Shown here: piece by piece, positions 25,561 to 36,545 of the stretch
Layout of the letters: the number at the start of each line of letters is the position of its first letter
Numbering within the stretch: position 1 is the first letter of the stretch
Assembly: GCF_028747205.1 (NCBI RefSeq)
Contig: NZ_CP112880.1
Coordinates: 248,001-312,000, forward strand
DNA: 64,000 bases
Reading direction: 5' to 3'
Source: Streptomyces sp. CA-278952
GTDB lineage: Bacteria; Actinomycetota; Actinomycetes; Streptomycetales; Streptomycetaceae
Made by a program: the position numbers and the translations under genes
Notes under the pieces: generated by a model
Databases searched by the model: none
Told to the model about the DNA's origin: nothing
Seen by the model: the letters and a program-made list of their open reading frames with translations, nothing else

Positions 25561-28500
25561 CGTGGGACGACGCGGCGAAGGGCGGTGCGGGCGCGGCCCG
25601 AGGAGCCGATTCGGGCGCTGAGCGCGGCGACCGTCGGGGTGTCGAAGAGGTCCCTGATGGCCACCTCGACGCCGAGCGCGGAGCGGATGCGGCTGACCAG
25701 GCGGGTGGCGAGCAGCGAGTGGCCGCCGATGTCGAAGAATCCGTCGTCGACGCCGACCTCTGCCAGGCCGAGCACCTCTGCGAAGAGGCCGCAGAGGATC
25801 TCCTCCTCCGGGCCCCGGGGGGCGCGGGCGGCGGACTGCGCCTCGTACCGGGGTGCGGGGAGCGTCGCCCGATCGAGCTTGCCGTTCGGGGTCAACGGCA
25901 GGGCTTCGAGTTCCACCTGGGTGGCGGGGACCATGTGGGAGGGCAGCCGTTCGGCGAGCCAGTCCCGCAGCGGCGGCACCGAGCCGCCGGGGTGCGGCAC
26001 GACATAGGCGACCAGGCGCTGGTCGTCGGTGCGGTCCTCGCGCACGGTCGCGGCGGCCGCGGCGACGTCCGGGTGGGCCTCCAGCGCGGCCTCGATCTCG
26101 CCGAGTTCGACGCGGTGGCCGCGGATCTTGACCTGGTCGTCGGCGCGCCCGACGAACTCCAACTCGCCGTGGCGGGTCCAGCGGACGACGTCGCCGGTGC
26201 GGTACATGCGGCTGCCGCCCGGCTCGAAGGGGTCGGCCACGAAGCGGGCCGCGGTGAGGGCGGGCCGGCGCCAGTAGCCGCGGGCCACACCGGCGCCGGC
26301 GACGTACAACTCGCCCGCGACGGATGGCGGTACGGGCCGCAGGGCCCCGTCGAGGACGTACACCCGCAGGTCGGGGATGCGCTCTCCGATGACGCCGGTG
26401 CGGGCCGCGGCGGCGGTGCCCGGGTCGAGGGGCCGGTGGGTGACGTGGACGGTCGTCTCGGTGATGCCGTACATGTTCACCAGGACCGGGGAGTCGGCCG
26501 GGTGCCGCTCGTACCACTCCGCGAGGCGGCGGGGGTCCAGCGGTTCGCCGCCGAAGACGACGCGGCGCAGGGCCAGGCGTGCGCCCGCCTCGGGGTGCTC
26601 GCGCTCGGCGGCGCTCAGCTGGTGGAAGGCCGAGGGGGTCTGGCTGAGGATCGTGACGCCCTCGTCGCCGAGCAGCCGGAGGAAGTCGGCGGGCGAGGTG
26701 CGCTGCGCGTGCGGGACGACCACGAGCCGTCCGCCGTGCAGCAGCGCGCCGCACAGCTCCCACACGGAGAAGTCGAAGGCGTAGGAGTGGAAGAGGGTCC
26801 ACACGTCGTCGGGGCCGAAGCCGAACCAGTGGTCGGTGGAGCGGAACAACCGCGCCACGTTGCGGTGTTCGACCACCACGCCCTTGGGGGTGCCGGTGGA
26901 GCCCGAGGTGTAGATCATGTACGCGGGGTGGGCCGGGGTGAGCGGCCGGGTGCGGTCGGCGTCGGTGACGTTCGCGGGGTCCGCGCCGGCCCGCGCGGCG
27001 GTGGTGGCGGGGTCGTCCAGCAGCAGGAGCGGCGTGCGCGCGGCGAGCGTCCCGGCCTGCTCGGCGGTGGTGACGGTCAGCGCGGGCCCGGCGTCGGCGA
27101 GGGTGCGGCGGAGGCGGTCGGCCGGGTAGTCCGGGTCGAGGGGTACGTAGGCGCCACCGGCCTTCCAGACGGCGAGGAGCGCGACGACGAGCTCCGCCGA
27201 GCGGGGCAGCGCGACGGCGACGAAGTCGCCCGTGCCGACGCCCCGGTCGATGAGGACTCGGGCCAACCGGTTGGCGTGCGCGTTGAGTTCGCCGTACGTC
27301 AGGGCACGAGTGCCGTCGGTGACCGCGACGGCGTCGGTGGTGGCGGCGGCGTGTGCCTCGACCGCGGGGTGCAGGGTCTCGGGGAGGGTGTCGGCGACCG
27401 GGGTGTTCCAGTCGACGAGCATCCGCTGCCGCTGGCCCGCGTCGAGCACCTCGAGTGCGGACAGCGGGGTGTGCGGGCTGTCGGCGACCTGGCGGAGCAG
27501 CAGTTGGAGCCCGAGGGCCAGGGCCTGGACGGTCTGCCGGTCGAAGAGGTCGGTGCGGTAGCCGATCGCACCGGCCAGATGCGCCTCGCCGCCCTCGGCG
27601 GCGGGGCGTTCGGCGAGTGAGACGGTGAGGTCGAAACGCGCCGTCGCCACGCCGATGTCCAGCGCCTCGGCCTCCAGCCCGGGCAGTGACACCGACTCGG
27701 CACGGTCGCCGGGGTTGTTGTAGGTGACCATCGTCTGGAACAGCGGGTGCCGGGACAGCGATCTGGTGGGGTTCAGCGCCTCGACGAGGTGCTCGAACGG
27801 CACGTCCTGGTGCTGGTAGGCGGCGAGGTCGGTGCCGCGGACCCGGCCGAGAAGTTCGGTGAACGTCGGATCGCCGGACAGATCGGTGCGCAGGACGAGG
27901 GTGTTGACGAAGAAGCCGACCAGATCGGTGAGCTTCTCGTCGGTGCGGCCCGCGATCGGGGCGCCGACCGGGATGTCGGTCCCGGCGCCGAACCGCGACA
28001 GCAGCGCGGCCACGGCGGCATGCACCAGCATGAACATGCTGCAGCCCCGGCTGCGGGCCAGCGCGCGCAGCTTTCCGTGGACCTCGGCGGGCACGGCGAA
28101 CGACAGCCGGGCTCCCTCGTGCGAGGCCACGGCCGGGCGCGGCCGGTCGGCGGGCAGGTCGAGCTCGTCGGGCAGCTCGGACAACTGCGATCGCCAGTAT
28201 GCGAGTTGGGTGTGGTGCAGACCGTCGTCGGCGTCCGTGTCCGCCACCCGCTCCTCGCGTGTGTCGTCGCCGAGCAGTGCACGCTGCCACAGCGTGTAGT
28301 CGGCGTACTGCACCGGCAGCGGCGCCCACGTCGGCGCGGTGCCGCCCACGCGGGCGGTGTAGGCGCGGGTGAGGTCGCGGGCCAGCGGCGCCATCGACCA
28401 GCCGTCGGTGGCGATATGGTGCACGACCAGCACCAGCGCCCACTCCGCGGGGGCGAGCCGCAGCACGGTGGCGCGCAGGGGCGCCTCGGCGGTGAGGTCG

Positions 28501-31500
28501 AAGGGGTGCGCGGCGGCACGCGCGAGGGCGGCCGGCAGTTCCTCCCGGCCGCAGTCCCGTATGTCCACGGGCGGTTCGGCGTGCTCCAGCAGGATCTGGG
28601 CGGGCCCGTCGGCGGTGGCGGCGATGACGGTGCGCAGGCTCTCGTGCCGCACCGCGACGTCGGCCAGCGCCGCGCTGAGGGCCGCGGTGTCCAGCTCGCC
28701 GGAGAGCCGCAGCGCCAGCGGGATGTTGTAGGTCGGGCTCGGCCCTTCCAGCTCGTACAGGAACCAGAGCCGCTGCTGCGCGAAGGACAGCGGTACATGC
28801 GCGGGGCGGGGCGCGGCGGGTAGCAGCGGAGTGCGGGGGCGGTCGGTCCGCTCGGCGAGGAGCCGGACCAGCTCGGCGGGGGTGGAGTGCTCGAACACGT
28901 CCCGCAGCGCGAGTTCGACGCCCAGGGTGGCGCGGACGCGGGAGACCAGGCGGGTCGCCAGCAGGGAGTGGCCTCCCCTGGCGAAGAACCCGTCCTCGAC
29001 GCCGACGGACGGCAGGCCGAGGATCTCGGCGTACAGCCCGCAGACGATCTCCTCCTGCGGGGTGCGGGGCGCGCCCAGGGCCGCGGCGGGCTCGTCCCAC
29101 TCGGGGGCGGGCAGCGCCCTGCGGTCCGCCTTGCCGTTCGGGGTCAGAGGGATCTCCGCCAGCGTGACGACGGCGGTGGGGAGCATGTACGCGGGGAGCC
29201 ACCGCGCCGCCTCGCGGAGCACGTCCGCAGCGGGGCGTCCGCCGTCGGCCGGCACCACGTAGGCGACGAGCCGCTGGTCGCCGGGGCGGTCCTCGCGGAC
29301 GGTGACCACGGCCCGTACGACGCCGGTGCAGCGCTCCAACGCGGCCTCGACCTCACCGGGTTCGATGCGGTGGCCACGTATTTTGACCTGGTCGTCGGCC
29401 CGGCCGACGAAGACGAGTTCGCCCTCGGGGGTCCAGCGCACGAGGTCGCCCGTGCGGTACATCCGGGTACCCGGCGCGCCGAACGGGTCGGCGACGAAGC
29501 GTTCCGCGGTGAGGCCCGGGCGGCCGCGGTAGCCGCGTGCGACGCCGGAGCCGGCGACGTACAGCTCGCCGGGGACGCCGGGCGGGACCGGGCGCAGTCC
29601 GGCGTCCAGCACGTATGTCCTCGCGTGCGGGAACGCGCGCCCCACCGGCACGGGGCCGCCGGGGACGGGGGCGCCGGGTGCCAGCACGAAGTGGCAGCAG
29701 TTCACGGTGGTTTCGGTGGGGCCGTAGGCGTTGACCACGGTCACGCCGGGCCGGTCGGCGCGCCATCGCTCCAGCGCGGCGCCCTGGAGCGCCTCGCCAC
29801 CGAGCACGAGCGTGCCCGAGGGGCGCATCGCCTCCGGCACGAGGGAGAGCAGGGGCAGGTGGCTCGGTGTCACCTTCGCCAGCGTCACCCCGCCCGCGGC
29901 GGTGACGGCGTCGGGGACCGGGGTGTCGGCGTCCCAGGTGCCGAGCCACACCGTGCCGCCCGCGGTGAGCGGGGTGATGAGGCCGGTGACGGTCAGGTCG
30001 AACGCGGCGGAGGAGCCGACGAAGGTCACTCCGGTCATGTCCGGGTAGGCGCCCGCGGCGTAGCCCACGTACGCGGCGACGCTCTCGCGCGACACGACCA
30101 CGCCCTTGGGCAGTCCCGTGGAGCCGGAGGTGTGGATCACGTAGGCGGCGCACTGCGGCGGTACGTCGGCGTCGGGGGCGCAGGGGTCCGCGTCGCGCAG
30201 TCGGGCGGCGGTGCCGGGGTCGTCCAGGAGCAGGGCTGTGCCCGGGACCCGTGCGGCGAGCGCGCCGGTGGTGACGGTGAGGACGGGCACGCTGTCGCCG
30301 AGGATGTGCCGGGTGCGTTCGGCGAGGTGCTCCGGGTCCAGCGGTACCCAGGCGCCGCCGGCCTTCCAGACCGCGAGCAGCGCGACGAGCAGTTCGGTAC
30401 CGCGCGGGAGCAGCACGCCGACCGGTGTCTCGGGGCCCACGCCGGATGCGGCGAGCACCCGGGCGAGGCGGCCCGCGCGCTCGTTCAGCTCGGCGTACGT
30501 CAGCTGTCCGTCGTCGGCGACGACCGCGAGGGCGTCGGGTGTGGCGGTAGCCTGGCGGGTGAACAGGCCGGTGAGGTGGTGGGGTTCGGCCGGGGTGCCG
30601 GTGCGGTTCCAGGTGTCGGTGAGGGTGTGCCGCTCCTCGGCGGACAGCAGCGGGATGCCGCCGATCGGGTGGTCGGGGTCGTCGACGGCGGTGGTGAGCA
30701 CGTTCCGCAGGGCCTGCGCGTACCGCCCGGCGAGGACGGCGTCGACGAGGTGCGGCTGGTACTTCAGGTGCAGGGTCAGGGTCTCGCCGGGGAGGGCGAG
30801 GAGGTAGAGCGGGTAGTGCGTCGCGCTCTGCGCCTCGACGTCGGTGACCTTGAGATCGTCGAACGTGCCTCCGTCGTCGCCGTCGAACGGGTAGTTCTCG
30901 AAGACGGTGACGGTGTCGAAGAGTTCGCGGTGCCCGGCCCAGCGCTGGATGTCGGCAAGGCCGACGTGGTGGTGGTCGGCGAGTCCCGCGTGCTCGGCCT
31001 GGAGCCGCAGCAGCAGTTCCCGCAGTGGCTCGGCCGGGTCCAGTACGGCACGTACCGGCACGGTGTTGATGAACATGCCCACCATGGACTCCACGCCGGG
31101 CAGCTGGGCGGGGCGGCCGGAGACGGTGGCGCCGAAGACGACGTCCCGCCGTCCGGTGAGCGCGCCCAGCGCGACGGCCCAGCCGGCCTGCACCAGGGTG
31201 TTGAGGGTGACGCCGAGCTCTCGTGCGCGCTGCTGGAGTCCGCGCGTCGTCCGGGCGTCGAGCGTGGCGGTGAGCGTCTCGGGTACGGCGGCGACCCGGC
31301 TTCCGCCCGCGGGCCCGGCGAGCGTGGGTCCCGTCACGCCGTCCAGGGCGCGGCGCCAGGCCTGCTCCGAGCTCGCGCGGTCGCGGCCGGAGAGCCAGCC
31401 CAGGTACTCCTTGTACGGGCGGACCCTGGGGAGGCCGCGGTCGTCGCCGGACTGCCGGTGCAGGACGGCGAGTTCGCGCAGCAGGACCGAGGAGGACCAG

Positions 31501-31949
31501 CCGTCCCACAGGATGTGGTGGTGGGTCATCAAGAACCGGTGGCGGCCCGGGGCGAGGCGGATCAGGGTGAAGCGCACGAGCGGCGGCAGCCGCAGGTCGA
31601 ACCGCGCCCACCGGTCCGCCTCCACGAGCTTCCCGGCGGCGGCCTCGGGGTCTCTCTCGGCTTGGACGTCCTCGTCGCGCCACGGCAGGGTCACCGACCG
31701 GGCGACGACCTGGACGGGCTTGGCCAGGCCCTCGTGGCGGAAACCCACGCGCAGGTTGGCGTGCCGGCGCAGGAGTGCCTCGGCCGCCGCGTACAGGCGG
31801 TCGCGGTCGAGCTCGCCGTGCAGGTCGACGGCGAGCTGCCGTACGTACAGGTCGGCGGGGCCCTCGTCGTGGACGCTGTGGAAGAGCATGCCCTCCTGGA
31901 GCGGGGAGAGCGGAAGGACGTCTTCGATGTTGCGGCGCGGCGTGCTCAT
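19671..31949 (-). CDS. NRPS B, three modules (5-7): C-A-T, C-A-T, C-A-nMT-T-E
   Basis: 4092 residues, starting at the ATG at 31949 ([20 protein letters not shown]), which overlaps the NRPS A stop as ATGA. Modules start near residues 1, 1048 and 2131. The first C domain is DCL-like (HHHILWDGW), matching the preceding epimerase; the second and third start [11 protein letters not shown] and [11 protein letters not shown], the LCL form. A-domain codes by eye: module 5 D-L-T-K-V-G-A-V-N (Asp/Asn), module 6 D-F-W-S-V-G-M-V-H (close to the Thr code), module 7 D-A-Y-W-W-G-G-T-F (Val). Module 7 has a SAM-dependent N-methyltransferase inserted in the A domain between about residues 3050 and 3440, motif [21 protein letters not shown] carrier protein and an E domain with [10 protein letters not shown] follow. 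Predicted contribution: Asx-Thr-N-Me-D-Val. Confidence 0.96.
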   Translation of the reverse strand: MSTPRRNIEDVLPLSPLQEGMLFHSVHDEGPADLYVRQLAVDLHGELDRDRLYAAAEALLRRHANLRVGFRHEGLAKPVQVVARSVTLPWRDEDVQAERDPEAAAGKLVEADRWARFDLRLPPLVRFTLIRLAPGRHRFLMTHHHILWDGWSSSVLLRELAVLHRQSGDDRGLPRVRPYKEYLGWLSGRDRASSEQAWRRALDGVTGPTLAGPAGGSRVAAVPETLTATLDARTTRGLQQRARELGVTLNTLVQAGWAVALGALTGRRDVVFGATVSGRPAQLPGVESMVGMFINTVPVRAVLDPAEPLRELLLRLQAEHAGLADHHHVGLADIQRWAGHRELFDTVTVFENYPFDGDDGGTFDDLKVTDVEAQSATHYPLYLLALPGETLTLHLKYQPHLVDAVLAGRYAQALRNVLTTAVDDPDHPIGGIPLLSAEERHTLTDTWNRTGTPAEPHHLTGLFTRQATATPDALAVVADDGQLTYAELNERAGRLARVLAASGVGPETPVGVLLPRGTELLVALLAVWKAGGAWVPLDPEHLAERTRHILGDSVPVLTVTTGALAARVPGTALLLDDPGTAARLRDADPCAPDADVPPQCAAYVIHTSGSTGLPKGVVVSRESVAAYVGYAAGAYPDMTGVTFVGSSAAFDLTVTGLITPLTAGGTVWLGTWDADTPVPDAVTAAGGVTLAKVTPSHLPLLSLVPEAMRPSGTLVLGGEALQGAALERWRADRPGVTVVNAYGPTETTVNCCHFVLAPGAPVPGGPVPVGRAFPHARTYVLDAGLRPVPPGVPGELYVAGSGVARGYRGRPGLTAERFVADPFGAPGTRMYRTGDLVRWTPEGELVFVGRADDQVKIRGHRIEPGEVEAALERCTGVVRAVVTVREDRPGDQRLVAYVVPADGGRPAADVLREAARWLPAYMLPTAVVTLAEIPLTPNGKADRRALPAPEWDEPAAALGAPRTPQEEIVCGLYAEILGLPSVGVEDGFFARGGHSLLATRLVSRVRATLGVELALRDVFEHSTPAELVRLLAERTDRPRTPLLPAAPRPAHVPLSFAQQRLWFLYELEGPSPTYNIPLALRLSGELDTAALSAALADVAVRHESLRTVIAATADGPAQILLEHAEPPVDIRDCGREELPAALARAAAHPFDLTAEAPLRATVLRLAPAEWALVLVVHHIATDGWSMAPLARDLTRAYTARVGGTAPTWAPLPVQYADYTLWQRALLGDDTREERVADTDADDGLHHTQLAYWRSQLSELPDELDLPADRPRPAVASHEGARLSFAVPAEVHGKLRALARSRGCSMFMLVHAAVAALLSRFGAGTDIPVGAPIAGRTDEKLTDLVGFFVNTLVLRTDLSGDPTFTELLGRVRGTDLAAYQHQDVPFEHLVEALNPTRSLSRHPLFQTMVTYNNPGDRAESVSLPGLEAEALDIGVATARFDLTVSLAERPAAEGGEAHLAGAIGYRTDLFDRQTVQALALGLQLLLRQVADSPHTPLSALEVLDAGQRQRMLVDWNTPVADTLPETLHPAVEAHAAATTDAVAVTDGTRALTYGELNAHANRLARVLIDRGVGTGDFVAVALPRSAELVVALLAVWKAGGAYVPLDPDYPADRLRRTLADAGPALTVTTAEQAGTLAARTPLLLLDDPATTAARAGADPANVTDADRTRPLTPAHPAYMIYTSGSTGTPKGVVVEHRNVARLFRSTDHWFGFGPDDVWTLFHSYAFDFSVWELCGALLHGGRLVVVPHAQRTSPADFLRLLGDEGVTILSQTPSAFHQLSAAEREHPEAGARLALRRVVFGGEPLDPRRLAEWYERHPADSPVLVNMYGITETTVHVTHRPLDPGTAAAARTGVIGERIPDLRVYVLDGALRPVPPSVAGELYVAGAGVARGYWRRPALTAARFVADPFEPGGSRMYRTGDVVRWTRHGELEFVGRADDQVKIRGHRVELGEIEAALEAHPDVAAAAATVREDRTDDQRLVAYVVPHPGGSVPPLRDWLAERLPSHMVPATQVELEALPLTPNGKLDRATLPAPRYEAQSAARAPRGPEEEILCGLFAEVLGLAEVGVDDGFFDIGGHSLLATRLVSRIRSALGVEVAIRDLFDTPTVAALSARIGSSGRARTALRRVVPRPETVPASFAQQRLWFIHRLEGPSPTYNIPLAIRMRGALDIDALRAAFADIVARHESLRTVFADGDDGTRQIVLPAERAVPELEVLPTDEAKLPEVLSRLARHTFDLTGELPVRGWLLRLDDEGTDWVLEVMLHHIAGDGWSLGPMVRDMTAAYTARLAGHTPQWLELPLQYADYALCQREHLGSEDDPDSVLSSQLDYWRERLAELPDELALPFDRPRPPVSSHQGRRVPFTVTAEHHAALAALAREHGCSPFMVVHAAVATLLSRLGGGTDIPLGSPIAGRTDDALSELVGFFVNSLVLRTDLSGNPTFAELLERVRETDLAAYAHQDVPFERLVDVLNPSRSLARHPLFQTMIAFNNTDKAMAKAALADFPGMTVTPTEIETTASKFDLAFFFVEGGGEGATPGFQCVLEYSRDVFDQETADRIIAGLHRVLDQVLTRPELPVDDVDLLDPAERTRLLTEWNDTGRTAPELSVPEAFAAVASTAPDAVAVTAGDEELSYARLDQLSDRLAAVLTARGVTAETPVAVAMERGVLVPVALLAVLKAGGAYVPLRPTDPAGRVRHLLTGTSAALALVDPVHAAAAREWGVETLDPHAVLDAEPTGAPAPLTAVPATGLAYVMHTSGSSGVPKGVAVTHRDIVALARDPRWREGQERVLAQSPMAFDASTYELWVPLLTGNRIVFAPPGDIDVAVLAETVSRHGVTGLWLTAGLFRVVAEEEPTALSGARRVWTGGDVVSPTAVARVRAACPDLVVVNGYGPTETTTFALSHLIADEETGAAAVPVGRPLAGMAAYVLDHRLRPAPTGVAGELYLAGAGVARGYHERPAATAERFVASPFGPAGERLYRTGDLVRWNRGGEIEFLGRADDQIKLRGFRVELGEVEAALAAHPAVAHAAAVVREDRPGDRRLVSYVVPARQVEVDESASTDVVGAWHEVYEDLYRPDLETPAFGQDFRGWHSSYDNAPLPLAEMRSWRRATVDRIRELRPRRVLEIGVGSGLILAELAPDCESYWGTDFSAPAVARLTDEVAAVPGLADQVELRVQDAADVTGLPQGHFDTIVINSVVQYFPGADYLTTVLDRALDLLAPGGAVLVGDVRNLRLARLFHSAVQLAQADPSTQLPALRPAVDRAVLFDSELQLDPDYFADWAQSDPRVQAVDIRVKRGDYHNELSRYRYDAVLHTSAAAPASALRSFDWGTDVDDEETLVALLKTAAAEGTRLRLCSVPGDRLAPDLAVTRALARAERHTTAAELRTAPDASAPGVDVETLAALGERHRLVTALTWSTTGEDGHVDVLYQPAAQGEQFPDGYVPATLVPRSRRANDPMSVSDVKSQLANLDAYLRERLPDYMVPATTVVLDGLPLTDNGKVDRRALPAPEWESAAGSSRAAAGTREELLCGLFAEVLGLTAVGVEDGFFELGGDSILSIQLVSRARRAGIGLSVRDVFEYGTAAALAEIADWSGQDAAGEAEDEPTGEFTPLPIVSWLVERGGPWREFNQSQAVRTPAGLTEQALRTGVQRVLDHHDALRTRLTLAPELVAEVRPADSVAADECVSRVDASGCADEDAWFALASAEAVRARGTLDPEAGAMVRWVWLDGGPGAAGVLVVVAHHLVVDGVSWRVLLPDLAEAVGSAGAPLTPVGTSVRRWSTQLAAQAESPDRLAELPWWEGMLAQSTPLAEGGLDPERDTYATAGTCTVEVPADVSRVVLTETAGLYNAGVDDVLLTALALALTRWSPRPADHGWVLDLESHGRDEDLVPGAELSRTVGWFTTMYPVRIDAGDAAWHEVTAGGPAVSTALKRVKEQLRGTPGNGAGYGLLRHLAAGAADTFRAHPSPQLGFNYMGRFTAASASASADWGVLAGGVAGQPEQTPLAHVLDVNAVARQDQDGGLALRATWTWADRILDGADMRALADLWVEALAGLAAHTTTPNVGGLTPTDVTDTTLTQDDLDDLELDLADDWENDA
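25561..28810 (-). other. Module 6: C-A-T, predicted Thr
   Basis: LCL-type C domain ([20 protein letters not shown]). The A domain begins near 27410 with [15 protein letters not shown] and [10 protein letters not shown]. The code D-F-W-S-V-G-M-V-H differs from the common Thr code only by Ser for Asn at the fourth position and Val for Ile at the fifth. The carrier protein is [13 protein letters not shown]. The Thr hydroxyl would be a natural nucleophile for macrolactone closure. Confidence 0.8.
28811..31949 (-). other. Module 5: C-A-T, predicted Asp or Asn
   Basis: DCL-type C domain ([24 protein letters not shown]). The A domain begins near 30610, code D-L-T-K-V-G-A-V-N. The carrier protein is [13 protein letters not shown] near 28935-28990. 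No tailoring domain is present. Confidence 0.8.
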
Positions 31950-34900
31950 GCGGAGCCTCCCCAGTCGGCGTCAAGAAGTTCGATCTCGTGCTGGCTCAGG
32001 CCGGCCAGGGAGAGGTCGGAGGGCGTGAGTCCGCCGGCTCCGGGGTCTTCGGTGTGCGCGGCGACGCCGTTGAGGGCTTCGGTGCACAGCCGGGCGAGGG
32101 CGGCGACGTCCTCGCGGGTCAGCAGCCGGGGCGCCCAGCTGAAGTTCATGCGGAGCCGGAGGCTGCCCCCGGTCTCCTCGGCGACCGCGTTGAGCTCCAC
32201 GACATGACTCATCGGGGTATCCGGTTCTCCTTCGATGAGGGTGCCTGGCAGCGGCTGCCAGTCGGGGACGTGCCCGGGGTCGGCGGTGCGCAGCCGGCCC
32301 AGGTAGTTGAAGCCCACCTGCGGCACGGGGTAAGCGCACAGGGTCTCGGCGGTACCGGGATTGAGGTGGCGCAGCAGGCCGTAGCCCACACCGCGGTCGG
32401 GTACCTCGCGGAGCTGCTCCTTGACACGTTTGATGACGTCCCCCACGACGGGTCCGCCGGAGGTGAAGTCCGGCCAGCTGACCCGGCCCGGCTCCAGGGC
32501 CACCGGGTAGAGGGTCGTGAACCATCCCATGGTGCGGGAGAGTTCGGCGCCGGGAAGCCAGTCGTCGTGCCGGCCGTGGCCCTCCAGGTCCACGACGCAG
32601 CCCGTACCGTCCAGCGGGCTCCGCCAGTGCGAGAGCGCGGCGGCGAAGGCGGCCAGCAGGACGTCCTCGGCGCCCGCGTGGAACAGTTCGGCCGCCCGTA
32701 CGAGGACGGTCTCGGTGATCTCGGGCGTCAGGGACTCGGTCAGCAGCCCCATGGTGCTGTGCAGGTCCCGCGCGGGGTCCAGCTCTCCGTCGGCGACCGG
32801 CCGCCCGGCGGCGAGCACGGACTCCCACCGGGGCAGCTCCCCGGTCCTGCGGTCGGTGGTGGCCTGCCGGGCCAGCTCCTGCGACCAGGTGCGCAGCGAC
32901 GTGCCCACCGGGGGCAGTGTCGCGGCGGGGGCACCGCCTCTGCGGGCGCCATCGACCGCCTGCGCCAGATCGGGCAGCAGGGCGCGCCAGGAGATGCCGT
33001 CGACGACCATATGGTGCGCGACGACGACGAGTTCGCCGGGGGCGCAGGGGCCCGCGTCGAGCCAGACCATGGCGAGCATGCGGCCCTCGGCCGGGTCGAG
33101 CAGCTCGCGTGCGGCGAGGGCGCGTGCCGTGCGCTCCTCCCGTACCGCCTCCGCGTCTCGGCCTTCGACGTCGACGCGGGTCAGCACCGACCCGACGTCG
33201 ACCGAGCCCGCCGGGGCGACGTCCAGGACCTCGCCCAGCGCGGGATCTCGGCGGGTACGGGCGCGCAGCACGTCGTGGCAGTCCAGTACGGCCCGGACGG
33301 CGGTGACCAGGTCCGTCCACCCCAGTCCCGCCGGTGCCCGCAGGACCTGGGTGTGGCTGTACCCGGCCCAGTTGCCGCCGCGCTCCAAGAGGGCGCGAGC
33401 GGCAGGCAGCTGCGGGAAGACACCGGTGCCGTCGTCGGCTGCGGCCCGTCCGCCGTCGTCGTCGGGCCACTCCGCGACCTCCGCGAGCTCGGCGACCGTG
33501 GGGTGCTGGAAGAGGTCGCGGACGGAGAAGTCCGCGCCGATGCGCCGCGCGCGGCCGACGACCTGGATGGCGACGATGCTGTCGCCGCCGAGCGAGAAGA
33601 ACGAGTCGTCCACGCCGACCTCCGCGACGCCGAGCACCTCGGCGAGGAGCGCGCACAGTGCCTCCTCGCGCGGGCCGTCCGCCGCGCGGCCCGCGTCGGT
33701 GCGCTCGTACTCGGGCGCGGGCAGCTTCGAGCGGTCCACCTTGCCGCTGCTGTTGAGCGGCAGCGTGTCGAGGGTGACCCAGGCGGCGGGGACCATGTAG
33801 TCCGGCAACCGCTCGCCCAGGTGGTCGGCCACCGCCGGGTCCGGTGCGCCGGTATAGGCGACGTACGCGACGAGTCGGCGGTTGCCGGGGCGGTCCTCGC
33901 GCGCCATCACCACCGCCCGCCGCACCGAGGGGTGTTCGGCGAGCACGGACTCGATCTCGCCGAGCTCGATCCGGTGGCCGCGCACCTTCACCTGGTCGTC
34001 GACGCGGCCCGCGAACACCAGGTTGCCGTCGTCGGTCCAGCGCACCAGGTCGCCGGAGCGGTACATCCGGCCGCCGGGCGCGCCGAACGGGTCGGCGACG
34101 AAGCGCTCGGCGGTCAGGGCCTCGCGGCCCCAGTAGCCGCGCGCGACCAGGGCGTCGGCGATGTAGAGCTCACCGGCGACGCCCGGTGGTACGGGGCGCA
34201 GGCCGGCGTCGAGGACGTACAGCCGGGCGTGCGGGTAGGGGCGGCCGATCGGTACGGGCCCCGTGGGCGTGGGGTCACCCGGCCGGAGGGTGAACTCCGA
34301 GCAGTTGACGGTCGCTTCGGTCGGACCGTAGGCGTTGACGACCCGTACACCGGGGTGCTGGGCGCGCCAGCGCGCGAGTGCCGGGCCCTGGAGAGCCTCG
34401 CCGCCGATCACGAGGGTGCCGGAGGGCGACATCTCCTCGGGCAGCAGCGACAGCACGGCCAGATGGCTGGGGGTGATCTTGGTGGCGGAGATTCCGCCGG
34501 CCTCCTTGACTGCGGCGGGGACGGGCTCGTTCGGGTCCCACCGGCCGAGCCACACGCAGCCGCCGACGACCAACGGGGTGAACAGCCCGGTGACCGTCGC
34601 GTCGAAGGCCACCGAGGAACCGACCAGGACGACCCCGCGCATGTCGGGGTACTCCCGGGACGAATAGCCCACGTATGCGGCCACGTTGGTGTGCGCGAGC
34701 ACGACGCCCTTGGGGCGTCCCGTCGAGCCGGAGGTGTAGATGACATACGCCGCGGCGGTGTCCGGCTGCGGCACCTGAACCGGCTCGGGCGCGTGGCGGT
34801 CGGCCTCTGCGGCGAACTCCGGGGTGTCCACCACGAGGCACGGTGCGGCGCCCGGCGCCTTCTCCTGAAGGTCCGTGGTGGTCAGTACGAGCACGGGCTT

Positions 34901-36545
34901 CGCGTCGTCGAGGACGTAGCCGATGCGCTCGGCCGGATAGTCGGGGTCGATCGGCAGATAGGCGGCGCCCGTCTTCCACACGGCGAGCACCGCGGCCACG
35001 AAGTCGACGCCGCGCGGCAGCAGTACGGCGACGAACGACTCCGGTCCGGCCCCGCGGTCGCGCAGGACGCGGGCGAGGCGGTCGGCGCGCTCACCGAGCT
35101 GCGCGTACGTCAAGGTGTCGCCGCCGCTGACGGTGGCGAGCGCCTGCGGGGTGCGCCGGATCTGCTCGTGGACCCAGTCGCGGACGGTGCCGGGCCGGTC
35201 GTGCCCGGTGCCGCTGTTCCACTCCTCGATGATGCGGTGCCGCTCGTCGCGGTCCAGCAGGTCCAGCGTTCCGGAGGCCTGGTCGGGGGCGGTGGCGAGG
35301 CCGCGGAGCACGGTGGTCAGCCGGCGCAGCGTCGCCTCTGCCTGTGCGTCGTCGACGACGTCGGGCTGGGAGTCCAGGCGCAGCACGAGTTCGTCGCCGG
35401 GGGCGACGACGAGACCGAGCGAGTAGTGCGTGGCGCCGCGGCCGTGCACGGCGGCGATCCGGAACCCGCTGCCGTCGGTGGAGAGGGTGTCAGGTGCGAC
35501 GGGGTAGTTCTCGAAGACCAGCGCGGTATCGAACAACTCGCCCTGCCCCGCCCATCGTTGAATGTCGGCGAGGCCTACGTGCTGGTGCTCCAGCAGCGCG
35601 GACTGCTCCCGCTGGATCCGCTCCACGAGTCCGCGGAGGGATTCGGCGGGGCGCAGGGACACCCGTACGGGCACGGTGTTGATGAACAGCCCCACCATCG
35701 ACTCCACGCCCGGCAGGTCGGCGGGGCGCCCGGAGACGGTGGCGCCGAACACGATGTCGCCGCGACCGGTCGTCCAGGACAGCACCAGAGCCCAGGCCGC
35801 CTGCACCACGGTGTTCACCGTGACGCCCCACTCGCGGGCGTACGCGCCGAGCGCCGCGGTGGTCTCCCGGTCGAGGGTGGTGTGCCGCTGCTCGGGCACG
35901 GTGGTGGCGCGGGCCCGGTCGGCGGCCAGGAGCGTGGGCTCGGGCAGCCCGTCGAGGGCCTCCCGCCAGGCTCGTTCGGCCGCGTCCCGGTCGCGGGCCT
36001 CGAGCCAGGCGAGCCGGTCGCGGTACGGGGGCACGGGCGGCAGGGCTCGATCGTCTGCGCCGTCGCGGTAGAGGGTCAGCAGCTCGCGCAGCAGGACGGG
36101 CGCGGACCAGCCGTCCCACAGGATGTGGTGGTTGGCCATCAGGAAGCGGAATCTGCCGGGCCCGAGCCGGATCAGGGTGAACCGTGCCAGCGGCGGCGCG
36201 TCCAACGGGAACGGCTCCCAGCGGGCGGCGGCCGTCAGCTCCTCGGCGGCGGCCTGCGGGTCGGCGGCTCCGGAGACGTCCTCGTCGCGCCACGGAACCC
36301 GCACGGTGCGGGTCACCGCCTGGCACCACTCCCCCGAGTCCCGCTGCACGAAGCCGGCCCGCAGGTTGGGGTGGCGCCGCAGCAGGGCGCCCGCGGCGGC
36401 GTTCAGCCGGTCGCGGTCCACGGCGCCGTCGAGGTCGAAGGCGAGCTGCGCGGTGTAGACGTCGGTGCCGGTGTCGTCGTAGAGGTGGTGGAAGAGCATG
36501 CCGCGCTGGAGCGGGGACAGCGGGAGCACGTCCTCCAGACCGGGG
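31946..36545 (-). other. Module 4: C-A-T-E, predicted D-Asp/D-Asn or analogue
   Basis: The C domain starts [17 protein letters not shown] with HHILWDGWS, a DCL type that fits the D-Phe donor. The A domain begins near 35220, code D-A-T-K-V-G-A-V-N. The TxxK signature is shared with Asp/Asn domains, but Ala replaces the usual Leu at the second position. The carrier protein is [12 protein letters not shown]. The E domain has [10 protein letters not shown] and a slightly different entry ([12 protein letters not shown]). The protein ends in an acidic COM-like tail. Confidence 0.8.
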
